Positions 7,665-16,068 are shown, counted from the stretch's first letter. The stretch: DNA of 52,642 nt from Lachnospiraceae bacterium (GCA_022797535.1 JAAWKU010000007.1:1-52642), one strand, 5' to 3'. Program-made: numbers and translations. Notes: generated from the letters alone by a model not told the origin.

Positions 7665-8282
7665 TTAAAACAGTTTTTTCAGCGCCTGCTTTAACAGCAC
7701 AGAGGAATCCAGAGACTCCGCCCCCTCTACCTGACTGACGGCCTTCATGGCTTCGCTCTGTCCATAGCCCAATGCTACCAGGGCTTCCACTGCCTCCCGC
7801 TTGCCGGGATGATCCGGCAGGTTCCCCGGCAAGCGGCCGCCTTCACAGGCCTCGGCTTCCCGGGAGAGATCGGCGGCTGCATAGTCCAGCTTGTCCTTCA
7901 GTTCCAGCACCAGCCGCTCCGCAGTTCGCTTGCCTATGCCGGGAGCTTTGGAGAGAGCCTTCACATCCTGGGCCAGGATGGCGAACCGCAGCTGATCCCC
8001 ATCCATGGCGGACAGCAGCCCCAGGGCCCCCTTGGGGCCGATGCCGCTGACGGAGATGCAGTGCCTGAACATCTCCAGATCCCCTTTGGAGAGAAATCCA
8101 TATAGCCAGAAAGCATCCTCCCGGACACTGGTGTATGTATACAGTCTGGCCTCCTGACCGATTCCCGGCATCCTGGCCGCTGTCTGGGCAGATATATGGA
8201 CGTTTATACCCACGTCATGCACATCAATGACGCAGCAGTCCTCCGCTATATCCGCTACAATTCCTTTGACATAAGCAAACAT
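7665..8282 (-). CDS. ruvA: Holliday junction protein RuvA
   Basis: 205 residues with the three RuvA parts: N-terminal OB fold (MFAYVKGIVADIAEDCCVIDV), two helix-hairpin-helix motifs (SGIGPKGALGLLS at about 78-90; APGIGKRTAERLVLELKDK at about 113-131) and a C-terminal RuvB-binding domain (EAVEALVALGYGQSEAMKAV). It binds four-way junctions and loads RuvB. The ribosome site is AGGAGGAGGG. The promoter holds a perfect LexA box. Confidence 0.98.
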   Translation of the reverse strand: MFAYVKGIVADIAEDCCVIDVHDVGINVHISAQTAARMPGIGQEARLYTYTSVREDAFWLYGFLSKGDLEMFRHCISVSGIGPKGALGLLSAMDGDQLRFAILAQDVKALSKAPGIGKRTAERLVLELKDKLDYAAADLSREAEACEGGRLPGNLPDHPGKREAVEALVALGYGQSEAMKAVSQVEGAESLDSSVLLKQALKKLF

Positions 8283-8319
8283 ACGCCCTCCTCCTGAAGC
8301 CTTCCGAACTGATTTCTAC

Positions 8320-8348
8320 ATTTTAGCACACTCGAACATATGTTTCAA
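8320..8348 (-). promoter_or_regulatory. ruvAB promoter
   Basis: -35 TTGAAA (8343-8348), 17-bp spacer, -10 TAAAAT (8320-8325). The LexA box overlaps the -35 and spacer. Confidence 0.82.
8333..8346. promoter_or_regulatory. LexA (SOS) box
   Basis: CGAACATATGTTTC is an exact fit to the Gram-positive LexA/DinR consensus CGAACRNRYGTTYC. It covers the -35 end and spacer of the ruvAB promoter, so LexA would block polymerase and DNA damage would derepress ruvAB. Confidence 0.88.
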
Positions 8349-8366
8349 GCATTTTTTAATCTTGTA

Positions 8367-9152
8367 TCAGCCGAACATCATTTCTGTGAACTTTACCGTA
8401 TACTCATCCCAGAATACCATGTCATGGATCCCCTTGCTCTCAATATAGGTATGGGGAACGTCAATGCTTTCCAGAAAGCGGTGGAACTCCCGGTTGTTTT
8501 CCAGCAGAAAATCCTCCGTGCCGCAGCTCATGAAAATCTCAGGGATTTTGCTCCCCCTCTCCTTCAGTTTGCGAACCAGTGTCTCAGGATTATTGTCGCT
8601 TTCCAGAACTTTGTCAAGATCGCCGAAGCATTCCCGATAATACTCGTAATTGGCCACAGGATTGTCATCACCCTCCTTCATGTGGGCGATCTTATGGACG
8701 ATCAGCGCCGAGGACATGGCCGCCGCTTTGCCAAAATGTTCCGGATAGGCCAGCGCCGTGTGCAGCGCTCCAAAACCGCCCATGGACATTCCCATGATAC
8801 AGGTTTCCTCCGTGCTCATGGCCAGTCCAAAGGTATTGCGGACATATTCTACCAGTTCCTCTCCCACAAAGGTGCAGTATTTGTGTCCTGTAGACAGGCC
8901 GTCCAGCCAGAACGCGTTCTCGCCGTTAGGAACCACCACTGCGAAATTGTATTTCTGCGCAATATATTCAGGAACCCAGTTCCCGGCGTCACCCGTGTAA
9001 CCGTGCAGCAGAAAAAGAGTTCCTGTTTTCCGGGCGGTATAGGCCGTCTCTTCCCGGGGTACATCCCTTCGAATATCATTGGGAATATACATTTCAAAAG
9101 TGGTGTTTCTGTTCAAGGAATTTGCGTAAAAACGAACCCTGAAGTTTGCCAT
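8367..9152 (-). CDS. Alpha/beta-hydrolase esterase (esterase D / PF00756 type)
   Basis: 261 residues, no signal peptide. The oxyanion/nucleophile region is clear: FLLHGYTGD (about 47-55) and GMSMGGFGALHTA (about 120-132) with Ser in the GxSxG elbow. Acid and His are expected in CGTEDFLLENN (Asp, about 213) and KGIHDMVFW (His, about 243). This is the family of S-formylglutathione hydrolases, antigen-85 and carbohydrate acetyl or feruloyl esterases. Lack of a signal sequence suggests an intracellular short-chain acyl esterase; the substrate is unknown. Strong ribosome site AAGGAGGA. It is preceded by a 12-bp repeat array that separates it from the MATE gene. Confidence 0.85.
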   Translation of the reverse strand: MANFRVRFYANSLNRNTTFEMYIPNDIRRDVPREETAYTARKTGTLFLLHGYTGDAGNWVPEYIAQKYNFAVVVPNGENAFWLDGLSTGHKYCTFVGEELVEYVRNTFGLAMSTEETCIMGMSMGGFGALHTALAYPEHFGKAAAMSSALIVHKIAHMKEGDDNPVANYEYYRECFGDLDKVLESDNNPETLVRKLKERGSKIPEIFMSCGTEDFLLENNREFHRFLESIDVPHTYIESKGIHDMVFWDEYTVKFTEMMFG

Positions 9153-9175
9153 TATTATGTTCCTCCTTATTTTTG

Positions 9176-9317
9176 TTCCATTTTACGTTTGATTTCATGC
9201 TTCATTTTTGTTTGATTTTATGCATCATTTTATGTTTGATTTCATGCTTCATTTTATGTTTGATTTTATGTTTGATTTCATGCTTCATCTTATGTTTATT
9301 TTATGTTTCACTTTTAT
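9176..9317 (-). repeat. Intergenic tandem array, about 12 x 12 bp
   Basis: Plus-strand units alternate between TTTGATTTTATG and CTTCATTTTATG types; two units are 11 bp. The array occupies most of the MATE-esterase gap. Because 12 is a multiple of three, the minus strand can be read as a His/Lys/Ile-rich 28-codon frame (9288 to 9202), but no ribosome site precedes it. Confidence 0.92.
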
Positions 9318-9385
9318 TTCATTCTGATTCATTCTTCTTCATTCGTTTTCCTTTTTCCGGAAAACCTGTTTATTCCCTCTCAGAG

Positions 9386-10750
9386 TTATTTTTGCCGGAG
9401 GATCCTGCGGTACACAATCAGAAAACACAGCAGATGCGCGCCGAAGGTCAGTCCCCAGCTGATGGGGTAGGATACATACAGCACTTCCAGACTGTGGTGC
9501 GCTCTGAACACCGTCATAATCCAAACCACCCGGAACAGACAGGCCCCGGTCAGGGATACCAGCATGGGCATCACGCCGTAGCCCATGCCCCGCAGAGCCC
9601 CCACCATCACATCCATCATACCGCAGAGGGCATAGGTGGTACAGATATAAAAGAGCCGCAGTACTCCGTACTTGATCACCTCCTGGTCCGGGGAGTAGAG
9701 CTTTAGCAAAGTACCCCCTGCCAGATAGACTCCGTTGCCCATGAGCAGTCCCACCGCAATGACGCAGCCCAGGCAGATCAGCAGAATCTTCCCGATCCGT
9801 CTGTACTGCCTGGCTCCATAATTCTGCCCTGTAAAGCTGATACAGGTCTGGTGCAGGGAATTCATGGATGTATATACAAAGCCTTCCAGATTCTGGGCCG
9901 CCGTATTGCCCGCCATGGCAATAGAGCCGAAAGAATTCACCGAGGACTGAATCAGCACATTGGAGACGGAAAACAGCGCCCCCTGCAGCCCTGCAGGCAG
10001 CCCAATGCCAATCATCTTGAACATCTTGTCTTTTACGATGCGCAGTTTTTTCAGGCACACCCGGTAATCGCTGTGAGTCCGCATCAGGCAGGCCAGCACC
10101 AGCAGGGCGGAGATGATCTGGGAGATAATGGTTGCCAGCGCCACCCCAGCCACGCCCATGGACAGGACGATTACGAAAAAGAGGTTCAGCACCACATTGA
10201 TCACCCCCGCAATCATCAGAAAATACAGGGGCCTTCTGGTATCTCCCACTGCCCGCAGCACCGCGCTGCCAAAATTGTAGAGCATCATGGCAGGCATCCC
10301 CACAAAATAAATGCAGATATACAGCACGGCTTGATCAATCACATTTTCCGGGGTATCCATCAGCAATAACGCGGGCCGGGACAGGGCCAGTCCCACAAAA
10401 ATCAGAGCTGTGCCGCTGACCAGGGAGGTCAGAATGGCGGTATGTACCATCTCTTCCAGTTCCTTCTTCTGCCCTGCCCCGTAAAATCTGGCCACCATTA
10501 CATTGGTACCCACGGACAACCCCATAAACACGTTCACCAGCAGGTTGATCAGCGAACTGGTGGAACCCACCGCCGCCAGGGCGTCATTGCCTGCGAAACG
10601 CCCCACCACCACTATATCGGCAGCGTTAAACAGAAGCTGCAGGAGGCCCGACAGCATCAGGGGCAGGGAATACAGCAGAATCTTGGGCAGCAGAGCGCCG
10701 CTGCACATATCCATCTCATATTTGTTCTTTTTTACGGTTGTTTCTTCCAT
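9386..10750 (-). CDS. MATE family multidrug efflux transporter
   Basis: 454 residues, twelve predicted membrane helices in two related halves. Typical signatures are ILLYSLPLMLSGLLQLLFNAADIVVVGRFAG near the N-terminus (core LFNAADIVVVGRFAG), AVGSTSSLINLLVNVF, and QNYGARQ in the second half. MATE proteins export cationic drugs or metabolites with Na+ or H+. The ATG at 10750 (CTGGAG 6 nt upstream) is preferred. The ATG at 10783 would coincide with the transcription start of the promoter at 10789-10816 and would be leaderless. Confidence 0.92.
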   Translation of the reverse strand: MEETTVKKNKYEMDMCSGALLPKILLYSLPLMLSGLLQLLFNAADIVVVGRFAGNDALAAVGSTSSLINLLVNVFMGLSVGTNVMVARFYGAGQKKELEEMVHTAILTSLVSGTALIFVGLALSRPALLLMDTPENVIDQAVLYICIYFVGMPAMMLYNFGSAVLRAVGDTRRPLYFLMIAGVINVVLNLFFVIVLSMGVAGVALATIISQIISALLVLACLMRTHSDYRVCLKKLRIVKDKMFKMIGIGLPAGLQGALFSVSNVLIQSSVNSFGSIAMAGNTAAQNLEGFVYTSMNSLHQTCISFTGQNYGARQYRRIGKILLICLGCVIAVGLLMGNGVYLAGGTLLKLYSPDQEVIKYGVLRLFYICTTYALCGMMDVMVGALRGMGYGVMPMLVSLTGACLFRVVWIMTVFRAHHSLEVLYVSYPISWGLTFGAHLLCFLIVYRRILRQK

Positions 10751-10788
10751 AAGATTCTCCAGGCTAAATTTTTTACCATCCATTGACC

Positions 10789-10816
10789 ATTATACTATTC
10801 TTTTTCTTAAAAACAA
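10789..10816 (-). promoter_or_regulatory. Promoter of the MATE gene
   Basis: -35 TTGTTT (10811-10816), 16-bp spacer, perfect -10 TATAAT (10789-10794). It lies just beyond the leuD terminator. Confidence 0.75.
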
Positions 10817-10825
10817 GCGTCAGTG

Positions 10826-10864
10826 TAAAAAAATGGAAAGGCAGATATTCCCCGGCCTTTCCAT
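10826..10864 (-). terminator. Terminator of leuCD
   Basis: On the minus strand ATGGAAAGGC pairs with GCCTTTCCAT (10-bp stem, 12-nt loop) followed by seven T. It begins 6 bp after the leuD stop. Confidence 0.9.
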
Positions 10865-10870
10865 CCCATA

Positions 10871-11356
10871 TTACTTGTTGTTGATATAATTGATCAGACC
10901 CTCCGCAGCGATAATCTTCTGCATGAATTCCGGGAACGCCTGGCCCTGGAACCGGGTGCCTCTGGTGCGGTTGTAGATCATTCCGCTGTCAAAGTCTACC
11001 TCCACCTGATCCCCCGCCTCTATGCCTCTGCTGGCCTCCGGGCACTCGATGATGGGCAGCCCGATGTTGATGGCATTGCGGTAAAAAATCCTGGCAAAGG
11101 TCTCCGCTATCACACAACTCACTCCCGCCGCCTTGATGGCGATGGGGGCGTGTTCCCTGGAGGAACCGCATCCGAAATTTTTATCTGCCACGATAATATC
11201 GCCCTTTTGCACTCTCTTTACAAAATCCTGATCGATGTCCTCCATACAGTGGGTTGCCAGTTCCGCCGGGTCTGAGGAATTCAGATATCTGGCAGGAATA
11301 ATTACATCCGTATCCACGTTGTCTCCGTAGCGGAATACAGTTCCGTTTGCTTTCAT
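10871..11356 (-). CDS. leuD: 3-isopropylmalate dehydratase small subunit LeuD
   Basis: 161 residues, the short archaeal/clostridial-type LeuD. Signatures: [16 protein letters not shown] at the N-terminus, [15 protein letters not shown] (about 61-75) and the swivelling-domain core [18 protein letters not shown] (about 84-101). With LeuC it isomerises 2-isopropylmalate to 3-isopropylmalate in leucine synthesis. AGAGGT lies 5 nt before the ATG. It is separated from leuC by a 334-bp gap filled mainly by a 16-bp repeat array. Confidence 0.96.
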   Translation of the reverse strand: MKANGTVFRYGDNVDTDVIIPARYLNSSDPAELATHCMEDIDQDFVKRVQKGDIIVADKNFGCGSSREHAPIAIKAAGVSCVIAETFARIFYRNAINIGLPIIECPEASRGIEAGDQVEVDFDSGMIYNRTRGTRFQGQAFPEFMQKIIAAEGLINYINNK

Positions 11357-11380
11357 AATTTACCTCTTTTCTTTTTATTT

Positions 11381-11626
11381 CAACGCTTACTATTTTGAGT
11401 CTTACTCTCTTTAACACTTATTTTCTTTAATGCTTTTTTCTTTAATGCTTTTTTCTTTAATGCTTACTTTCTTTAACGCTTATTCCTTTAACGTTTACTT
11501 TCCTTAACGCTTATTTTCTTTAATGCTTATTTTCTTTAACGCTTATTTCCTTTGGCGCTTACTTCCTTTAACGCTCACTTCTTTTGGCGCATACTTTCTT
11601 AATGCTTCCTGCCTTAGCGTTCCCCA
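11381..11626 (-). repeat. Intergenic tandem array, about 15 x 15-16 bp
   Basis: Plus-strand units follow AACGCTTATTTTCTTT with substitutions such as AATGCTT, GGCGCTT and 15-bp variants. The array takes up most of the 334-bp leuC-leuD gap, ending 25 bp from the leuD start. On the transcript it reads as A/G-rich AAGAAAATAAGCGTTA units with stop codons in every frame. No ORF or terminator is seen in the gap. 11627-11690 holds nothing recognisable. Confidence 0.93.
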
Positions 11627-11690
11627 TTCAACATCCTGCCATGCCATTGAAGGTTTTGCCTGAAGCCTTTCGTCCGTCAGCGCTTCCCTC

Positions 11691-12953
11691 CTACAACTGC
11701 TCCGGACTGGAAATCCGTCCCGTCACGGCGCTGGCGGCAGCCACGGCAGGGCTGGCCAGGTAGATTTCGCTGGTCACATGGCCCATGCGGCCCACGAAAT
11801 TGCGGTTGGTGGTGGAGACACAGCGTTCCCCTTCCGCCAGAATGCCCATATAGCCGCCCAGGCAGGGACCGCAGGTGGGGGTGCTGACCACAGCCCCGGC
11901 CTGGATAAAGATTTTCAGCAGCCCTTCCTCCATGGCCTGCAGGTAGATGGCCTGGGTGGCAGGGATCACAATACAGCGTATTCCCTTCTGTACATGGCGG
12001 CCTCTGAGCACTTCCGCTGCTGTCCGCAGATCCTCCAGCCGCCCGTTGGTGCAGGAGCCGATCACCACCTGGTCGATAGCGATCTCCTCCTGAATCTCGT
12101 CGATGGTATGAGTATTCTCTGGCAGATGAGGAAAAGCAATGGTGGGACGCAAACTGCTCAGATCAATAGTGTACTCCTGTTCATAGACCGCGTCCACGTC
12201 GGCCTCATAAATCTTGTAAGGCCTGGCGCTGTGTTCCCTCATATAGCTTACAGCCTTGTCATCCACCGGGAAGATCCCATTCTTCCCCCCCGCCTCGATG
12301 GCCATGTTAGCGATGGTAAACCGGTCGTCCATGGACAGGCTGGCAACGCCCTCCCCCACAAACTCCATGGACTTGTACAGAGCGCCGTCCACGCCGATCA
12401 TACCGATGATATGCAGAATCACGTCCTTGCCGCTGACCCACTTGGGCAGCTTGCCCGTCAGATTAAATCTGATGGCAGCCGGTACTTTGAACCAGGCTTT
12501 GCCAGTGGCCATGCCCGCCGCCATATCCGTGCTGCCCACACCGGTGGAAAACGCGCCCAGCGCCCCGTATGTACAGGTATGGGAGTCCGCGCCGATGATC
12601 ACATCCCCCGCCACTGTCAGCCCTTTCTCAGGCAGCAGCGCATGCTCTATACCCATCTCTCCCACTTCAAAGTAGTTGGTAATTTCATTTTTGCGGGCAA
12701 ACTCCCGCACACATTTGCAGTGCTCTGCGGATTTGATATCCTTATTGGGCACAAAATGATCCGGCACCAGGGCGATCTTATCCTTATCAAACACCCCCTG
12801 GGTTTTCATCTTGTCCATCTCCTTGATGGCTACCGGGCTGGTAATATCATTGCCCAGCACCAGGTCGAGATTGGCCTCGATCAACTGGCCCGCTTCCACT
12901 TTCTCAAGGCCCGCCGCAGCCGCCAGAATCTTCTGCGTCATTGTCATTCCCAT
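11691..12953 (-). CDS. leuC: 3-isopropylmalate dehydratase large subunit LeuC
   Basis: 420 residues. The [4Fe-4S] ligands are visible: [10 protein letters not shown] (Cys about 300) and [13 protein letters not shown] (Cys about 360 and 363). The motif [20 protein letters not shown] is shortened here to its core [12 protein letters not shown] (about 121-132). This is the aconitase-family catalytic subunit of leucine synthesis. ATG at 12953 with AGGAGGG 10 nt upstream; a second ATG follows two codons later. It has a good promoter and a palindromic operator centred near -65, the position expected for LysR-type activation. Confidence 0.97.
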   Translation of the reverse strand: MGMTMTQKILAAAAGLEKVEAGQLIEANLDLVLGNDITSPVAIKEMDKMKTQGVFDKDKIALVPDHFVPNKDIKSAEHCKCVREFARKNEITNYFEVGEMGIEHALLPEKGLTVAGDVIIGADSHTCTYGALGAFSTGVGSTDMAAGMATGKAWFKVPAAIRFNLTGKLPKWVSGKDVILHIIGMIGVDGALYKSMEFVGEGVASLSMDDRFTIANMAIEAGGKNGIFPVDDKAVSYMREHSARPYKIYEADVDAVYEQEYTIDLSSLRPTIAFPHLPENTHTIDEIQEEIAIDQVVIGSCTNGRLEDLRTAAEVLRGRHVQKGIRCIVIPATQAIYLQAMEEGLLKIFIQAGAVVSTPTCGPCLGGYMGILAEGERCVSTTNRNFVGRMGHVTSEIYLASPAVAAASAVTGRISSPEQL

Positions 12954-13010
12954 CGCGTATTCCCTCCTGCTTCCATGTCTTTCACTGTGCTTTCTTTCGT
13001 GTCTGCCTAT

Positions 13011-13039
13011 ATCCTATCATACATTTTGCTATTCTTCAA
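13011..13039 (-). promoter_or_regulatory. leuC promoter
   Basis: -35 TTGAAG (13034-13039), 17-bp spacer, -10 TAGGAT (13011-13016). The implied start is near 13004, giving a leader of about 50 nt, too short for a T-box. Confidence 0.7.
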
Positions 13040-13060
13040 ATATATATAATTTATATTTTT

Positions 13061-13077
13061 CATAACTTGTAGTTATG
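13061..13077. promoter_or_regulatory. Candidate LysR-type operator upstream of leuC
   Basis: CATAACT-TGT-AGTTATG is a perfect 7-3-7 inverted repeat and contains a T-N11-A LysR box (ATAACTTGTAGTTAT). Its centre (13069) is 65 bp upstream of the inferred leuC start, the classic recognition site position for LysR-type activators. The likely regulator is the lysR gene at 16069. Confidence 0.68.
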
Positions 13078-13109
13078 CCGCTCTCCCCAATGAGGGCTGG
13101 TGCGAGAGT

Positions 13110-15359
13110 CTACCGATTTTCAGCCAAAAACAACGATACCTTGCTTTGAATTATCCGGCAGGTATCCGCCAGGTCTTTTGCCCCTGCGAAATAGCCGGAC
13201 GCTTCCTCCCCAATCATGTTGCGAATCTTCTGATTTTCCAGGGTATCAATCCGTGCATACTCCAGCAGGGGTAATTGCTTCTCCCGCTGTTCGTCACTCA
13301 TCTGGGAAAACCATTCCAGTTCCTCCTCTTCCTCCCCGTTTTCGGCTTGGATCTCCGACTGTTTCCGATACATCATTTTACCGTCTTTTGTATAGGCATA
13401 CTGTTCATCCGCCGCACGGGCCAGGCTATCCGCATAGGCTTCCTTCTGCGTATAATAATGATCTCCACCCTGGGAACGGCTCTGCAGATCGTATTCCCAA
13501 AAAGCATAGGCCCCCTCTTTACAACCGCTTCGGCTGAGAATCCCCAGTCCGTCTCCCTCAAGAAAATAGCAGGGAGTACCGTCCAGGCTGGGGTATCCCT
13601 TATATACCAACGGCTCGCCATACAGATTCTCCCAGGCATTACAGCTGGAAAAGCCACCGATAACATTTTGTTCCAGGACAGGTTTTTTCTCTTCCAACTG
13701 CTTGCTCCAATCCTCCCAATGTGCCGCGCTGTCCGTTGTCAATCCGCCAATGCGCTCCATCAGCTTCTGAAATTCTTCCCCCTCAAAATCACATGTTCCG
13801 GCGTCCCGGTCCAGATATGCGTCCAGCGTCCCTCTCAGACAGAAGTCCAACACATTTTCCCGGGTCATCCCCTCTTTCGTCACCGCATCCGGGTGCTGCT
13901 CCAGCCAGTCCAGCAATTCCTCTACAGTCCATCCGGGCTGCTCCCCCAGGTCTGAGGCTCTTCCCATGAGGGTTTCCACATAAAATACAGGAGTAATACT
14001 GTACAGGGCGTCTCCGCTGGCGTAACATTCCAGCGCCTGTTCCAGATAGTCCTCCCGCTTTATCTGTTCGGACCGGGCAATATAGGGCGTCAAATCCTCC
14101 AGATAACCCCTGGTCAAATAGCGCTCCATATCCTCACAGGCAGTAAAGGAAATCAGGTCGGCGCTCTCCGCTGCCAGCAGCCGGGTATTAAGACACATAT
14201 AGATTCCTTCCTGTATATCAAACTGCGTAGCCCCGGAAGAATATTGCAGACCCGCCAGGGATACCTGCTCTATCACCACCCTGTAATCTCTGCTTTGCCG
14301 GTTAAATGCCGCAACGATCTGATCCGCGTCAACAGGTTTGATGCCGGCTACCAGCCAGGTGAGGATCTGTTTTCCGTCCTCTGTCGCCCTTTCTCCTGTT
14401 GTCTCTTTCAGCCGGGCCATCTGTATGGGCTTGTCATAGGAAAGGATCTCCCAGCTCACCAGCCTCACTTCGCCGGTTGAAGCTGCCGCCATGGCCTGTA
14501 TCTGCTCTTCTGTCAGATCATGCGGCGCAAGTTCCGTCAACTTTTCCCCCCGCTGTTTTTGAGGAGAAAAAGAATATAGATTACCGTTGTCCAGGAACAA
14601 CAGGTTTCCTTCACTGCCCGGCCCCAGGCGCCCGCTGCCAGGTATGGATAGTTCCCCCTCAAGCCTGCATTCCCGGAACCCCACTGCGGCCAGCACAGGC
14701 TGCGCTCTCTGTCCGTCCCGGTAAGTCACATAAACATCCCCCGCCGGGACGGCGCAAATATCAATATAGCATTCACCCGGGCAGGAAATAGCGCCCTGGT
14801 AAACACCCTCTGGGTCAAATATCAGCAGCTGTTCCGCGCACAGGGCAAAAAAACCACCGTCGCCGCCCTGGGCCAGATCAATGGCCATCTGTTCCCGGGA
14901 TTCCCTTTCATAGGGCCTTTTCCACAACGGACTGCCCTCCCGGGTATAGGCGGCCAGAAAAGGAACCCCCGTTTCTTCCATACCCGCCAACAGCAGAAAC
15001 CGCTCTCCCCCTGTTTCCTCTGCCAGAGTTACCGCCTCGATATAGCCATCTTTCAACTGTATAATCTGTTTGAGAGGCTGACTCTGCTCCCACAAAGATA
15101 CCCCACCTATTTCGGTGGGGCTGCCTTCTGTCTTGTCCACATAATACAAAAAATCTTCTGTCAGTACAAAAGAATTTGAGAGGGGCTGACGCTCCGGCGT
15201 TATGCCTGTATCCCAGATTTCCGCTATGTATGACTTTGTTTCTCCGTCTGCATCTATGGACAGGAAATTCTCACTTTCCCAAACACTGGGTGTCTCCTCT
15301 TTCCCACATCCTGCCAGCAAAACAGCCATACATATAATGCACCAACAAAACTTTTTCAC
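13110..15359 (-). CDS. Large lipoprotein: propeller-like N-terminus plus solute-binding-like C-terminus
   Basis: 749 residues from a GTG at 15359, which has TTGGAGG 6 nt upstream and gives a textbook lipoprotein signal (MKKFCWCIICMAVLLAGC, lipid-modified Cys18). Residues about 25-330 contain repeated short strands with hydrophobic/Gly turns (DFLYYVDK, GYIEAVTL, RFLLLAG, GFFALC, DVYVTYRDG, NLLFLDNGNLYSF) resembling a beta-propeller. From about 345 (LTWLVAGIKPVDADQIVAAFN) it resembles family 1 extracellular solute-binding proteins: strand-helix with FNRQSRDYRVVIEQV, ADLISF, and a late GDGLGILSRSGCKEGAYAFWEY, core GLGILSRSGCKEGAYAFWE. No ABC permease is nearby. It probably sits on the outer membrane face and binds a ligand; the ligand is unknown. 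It lies between lysR and leuC. Confidence 0.75.
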   Translation of the reverse strand: MKKFCWCIICMAVLLAGCGKEETPSVWESENFLSIDADGETKSYIAEIWDTGITPERQPLSNSFVLTEDFLYYVDKTEGSPTEIGGVSLWEQSQPLKQIIQLKDGYIEAVTLAEETGGERFLLLAGMEETGVPFLAAYTREGSPLWKRPYERESREQMAIDLAQGGDGGFFALCAEQLLIFDPEGVYQGAISCPGECYIDICAVPAGDVYVTYRDGQRAQPVLAAVGFRECRLEGELSIPGSGRLGPGSEGNLLFLDNGNLYSFSPQKQRGEKLTELAPHDLTEEQIQAMAAASTGEVRLVSWEILSYDKPIQMARLKETTGERATEDGKQILTWLVAGIKPVDADQIVAAFNRQSRDYRVVIEQVSLAGLQYSSGATQFDIQEGIYMCLNTRLLAAESADLISFTACEDMERYLTRGYLEDLTPYIARSEQIKREDYLEQALECYASGDALYSITPVFYVETLMGRASDLGEQPGWTVEELLDWLEQHPDAVTKEGMTRENVLDFCLRGTLDAYLDRDAGTCDFEGEEFQKLMERIGGLTTDSAAHWEDWSKQLEEKKPVLEQNVIGGFSSCNAWENLYGEPLVYKGYPSLDGTPCYFLEGDGLGILSRSGCKEGAYAFWEYDLQSRSQGGDHYYTQKEAYADSLARAADEQYAYTKDGKMMYRKQSEIQAENGEEEEELEWFSQMSDEQREKQLPLLEYARIDTLENQKIRNMIGEEASGYFAGAKDLADTCRIIQSKVSLFLAENR

Positions 15360-15411
15360 GCCGCGCCTCCAACTCTTTGCGTTTAATAGATTACAGTTCA
15401 ATTAGATAAGC

Positions 15412-15723
15412 CTATTCATTTAAATTAATTTTTTCATGATGCTCTTTAGGAGAATTCTTATCCACCCACACAGTCTCTGCACCACAGGCGCATCTTTGGA
15501 GATATCTATCATAATACATATAGGTATGGCAAAGATATTTTCCATCGTGGTTATGAATTGTTGCTGTTCCCGGTATCATATCAATACCCGCGCTTCCTAC
15601 CGTACTGAAGCTGTGATTACCTCCGCAAATGGGGGTACCCGCATCAACGACTATAGCGTTTCCCAGCAAAAGAAAACTCCCCAAAGCAAATCCAATTATT
15701 TTGCTTCCAAAATTTTTACCTAT
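15412..15723 (-). CDS. Small secreted protein, non-canonical start or start lesion
   Basis: The frame is open from well upstream to the TAA at 15412 but has no ATG or GTG at its natural beginning. A GAGAGGAG site lies 7 nt before ATA (15723); ATT (15729) and an internal TTG (15684) are other options. From 15723 the product has 103 residues: a Lys-containing n-region and a hydrophobic stretch (IIGFALGSFLLLGNAIVVDA) that look like a signal peptide, then a mature part with cysteines in TPICGG, KYLC and RCACG, which could form disulfides or a metal site. It is AT-richer than its neighbours. Starting at TTG would cut off the charged n-region. Either an unusual start codon or an inactivated gene. 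Family not recognised. Confidence 0.5.
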   Translation of the reverse strand: MGKNFGSKIIGFALGSFLLLGNAIVVDAGTPICGGNHSFSTVGSAGIDMIPGTATIHNHDGKYLCHTYMYYDRYLQRCACGAETVWVDKNSPKEHHEKINLNE

Positions 15724-16068
15724 CTTAATACTCCTCTCTTTTAACGCAATATAATCAAGCGATATAAATCCGGATTCATTCTTTCTTATAACATTCGTTG
15801 ATATTTCAATGCTATATTGAATATATATCCATAATTATATCAGACATATCATAACTTGTAATACTACTTTTGTCAAGTTTTTGTTTTTCTGTCACATGAT
15901 TTCTATAATTAAAATCTATATTTTGTATTACTATTTTACACCAAGAAAACTTTTAACCTTGTCACACCCCCAGATTATGTTATAATACCCTTGTGGAAAA
16001 CAAAATGCAGATTTATCGTAAATTGCGGCAAACTAAGCAATTCATAATTTATTCCGGAGGTTCCTGCT
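15724..16068. promoter_or_regulatory. AT-rich regulatory region between the small secreted gene and lysR
   Basis: 345 bp without a convincing gene. It holds the lysR promoter (TTGTCA at 15959-15964, 16-bp spacer, perfect TATAAT at 15981-15986), an 11-base match (15850-15860) to one side of the leuC palindrome, and an imperfect inverted repeat TTCAAT-GCTAT-ATTGAA near 15806-15822. The first part is the leader of the minus-strand small gene. Confidence 0.6.
15959..15986 (+). promoter_or_regulatory. lysR promoter
   Basis: TTGTCA, 16-bp spacer, TATAAT. Leader about 75 nt to the ATG at 16069. Confidence 0.78.

Noticed and set aside
8340..9215. Long plus-strand open frame opposite the esterase
   Set aside because: It is the complement of a well-supported gene with catalytic motifs and a good ribosome site; the antisense product resembles no protein.
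9202..9288. 28-codon His/Lys/Ile-rich frame in the 12-bp array
   Set aside because: No ribosome site, and composition follows directly from the repeat. Mentioned only as a by-product.
12954..13109. T-box or leucine leader before leuC
   Set aside because: The inferred leader is about 50 nt, with no T-box sequence or terminator-antiterminator pair.
15850..15860. Second LysR operator upstream of lysR
   Set aside because: Only one half matches and symmetry is lost; it lies well upstream of the lysR promoter. Kept as a side note only.
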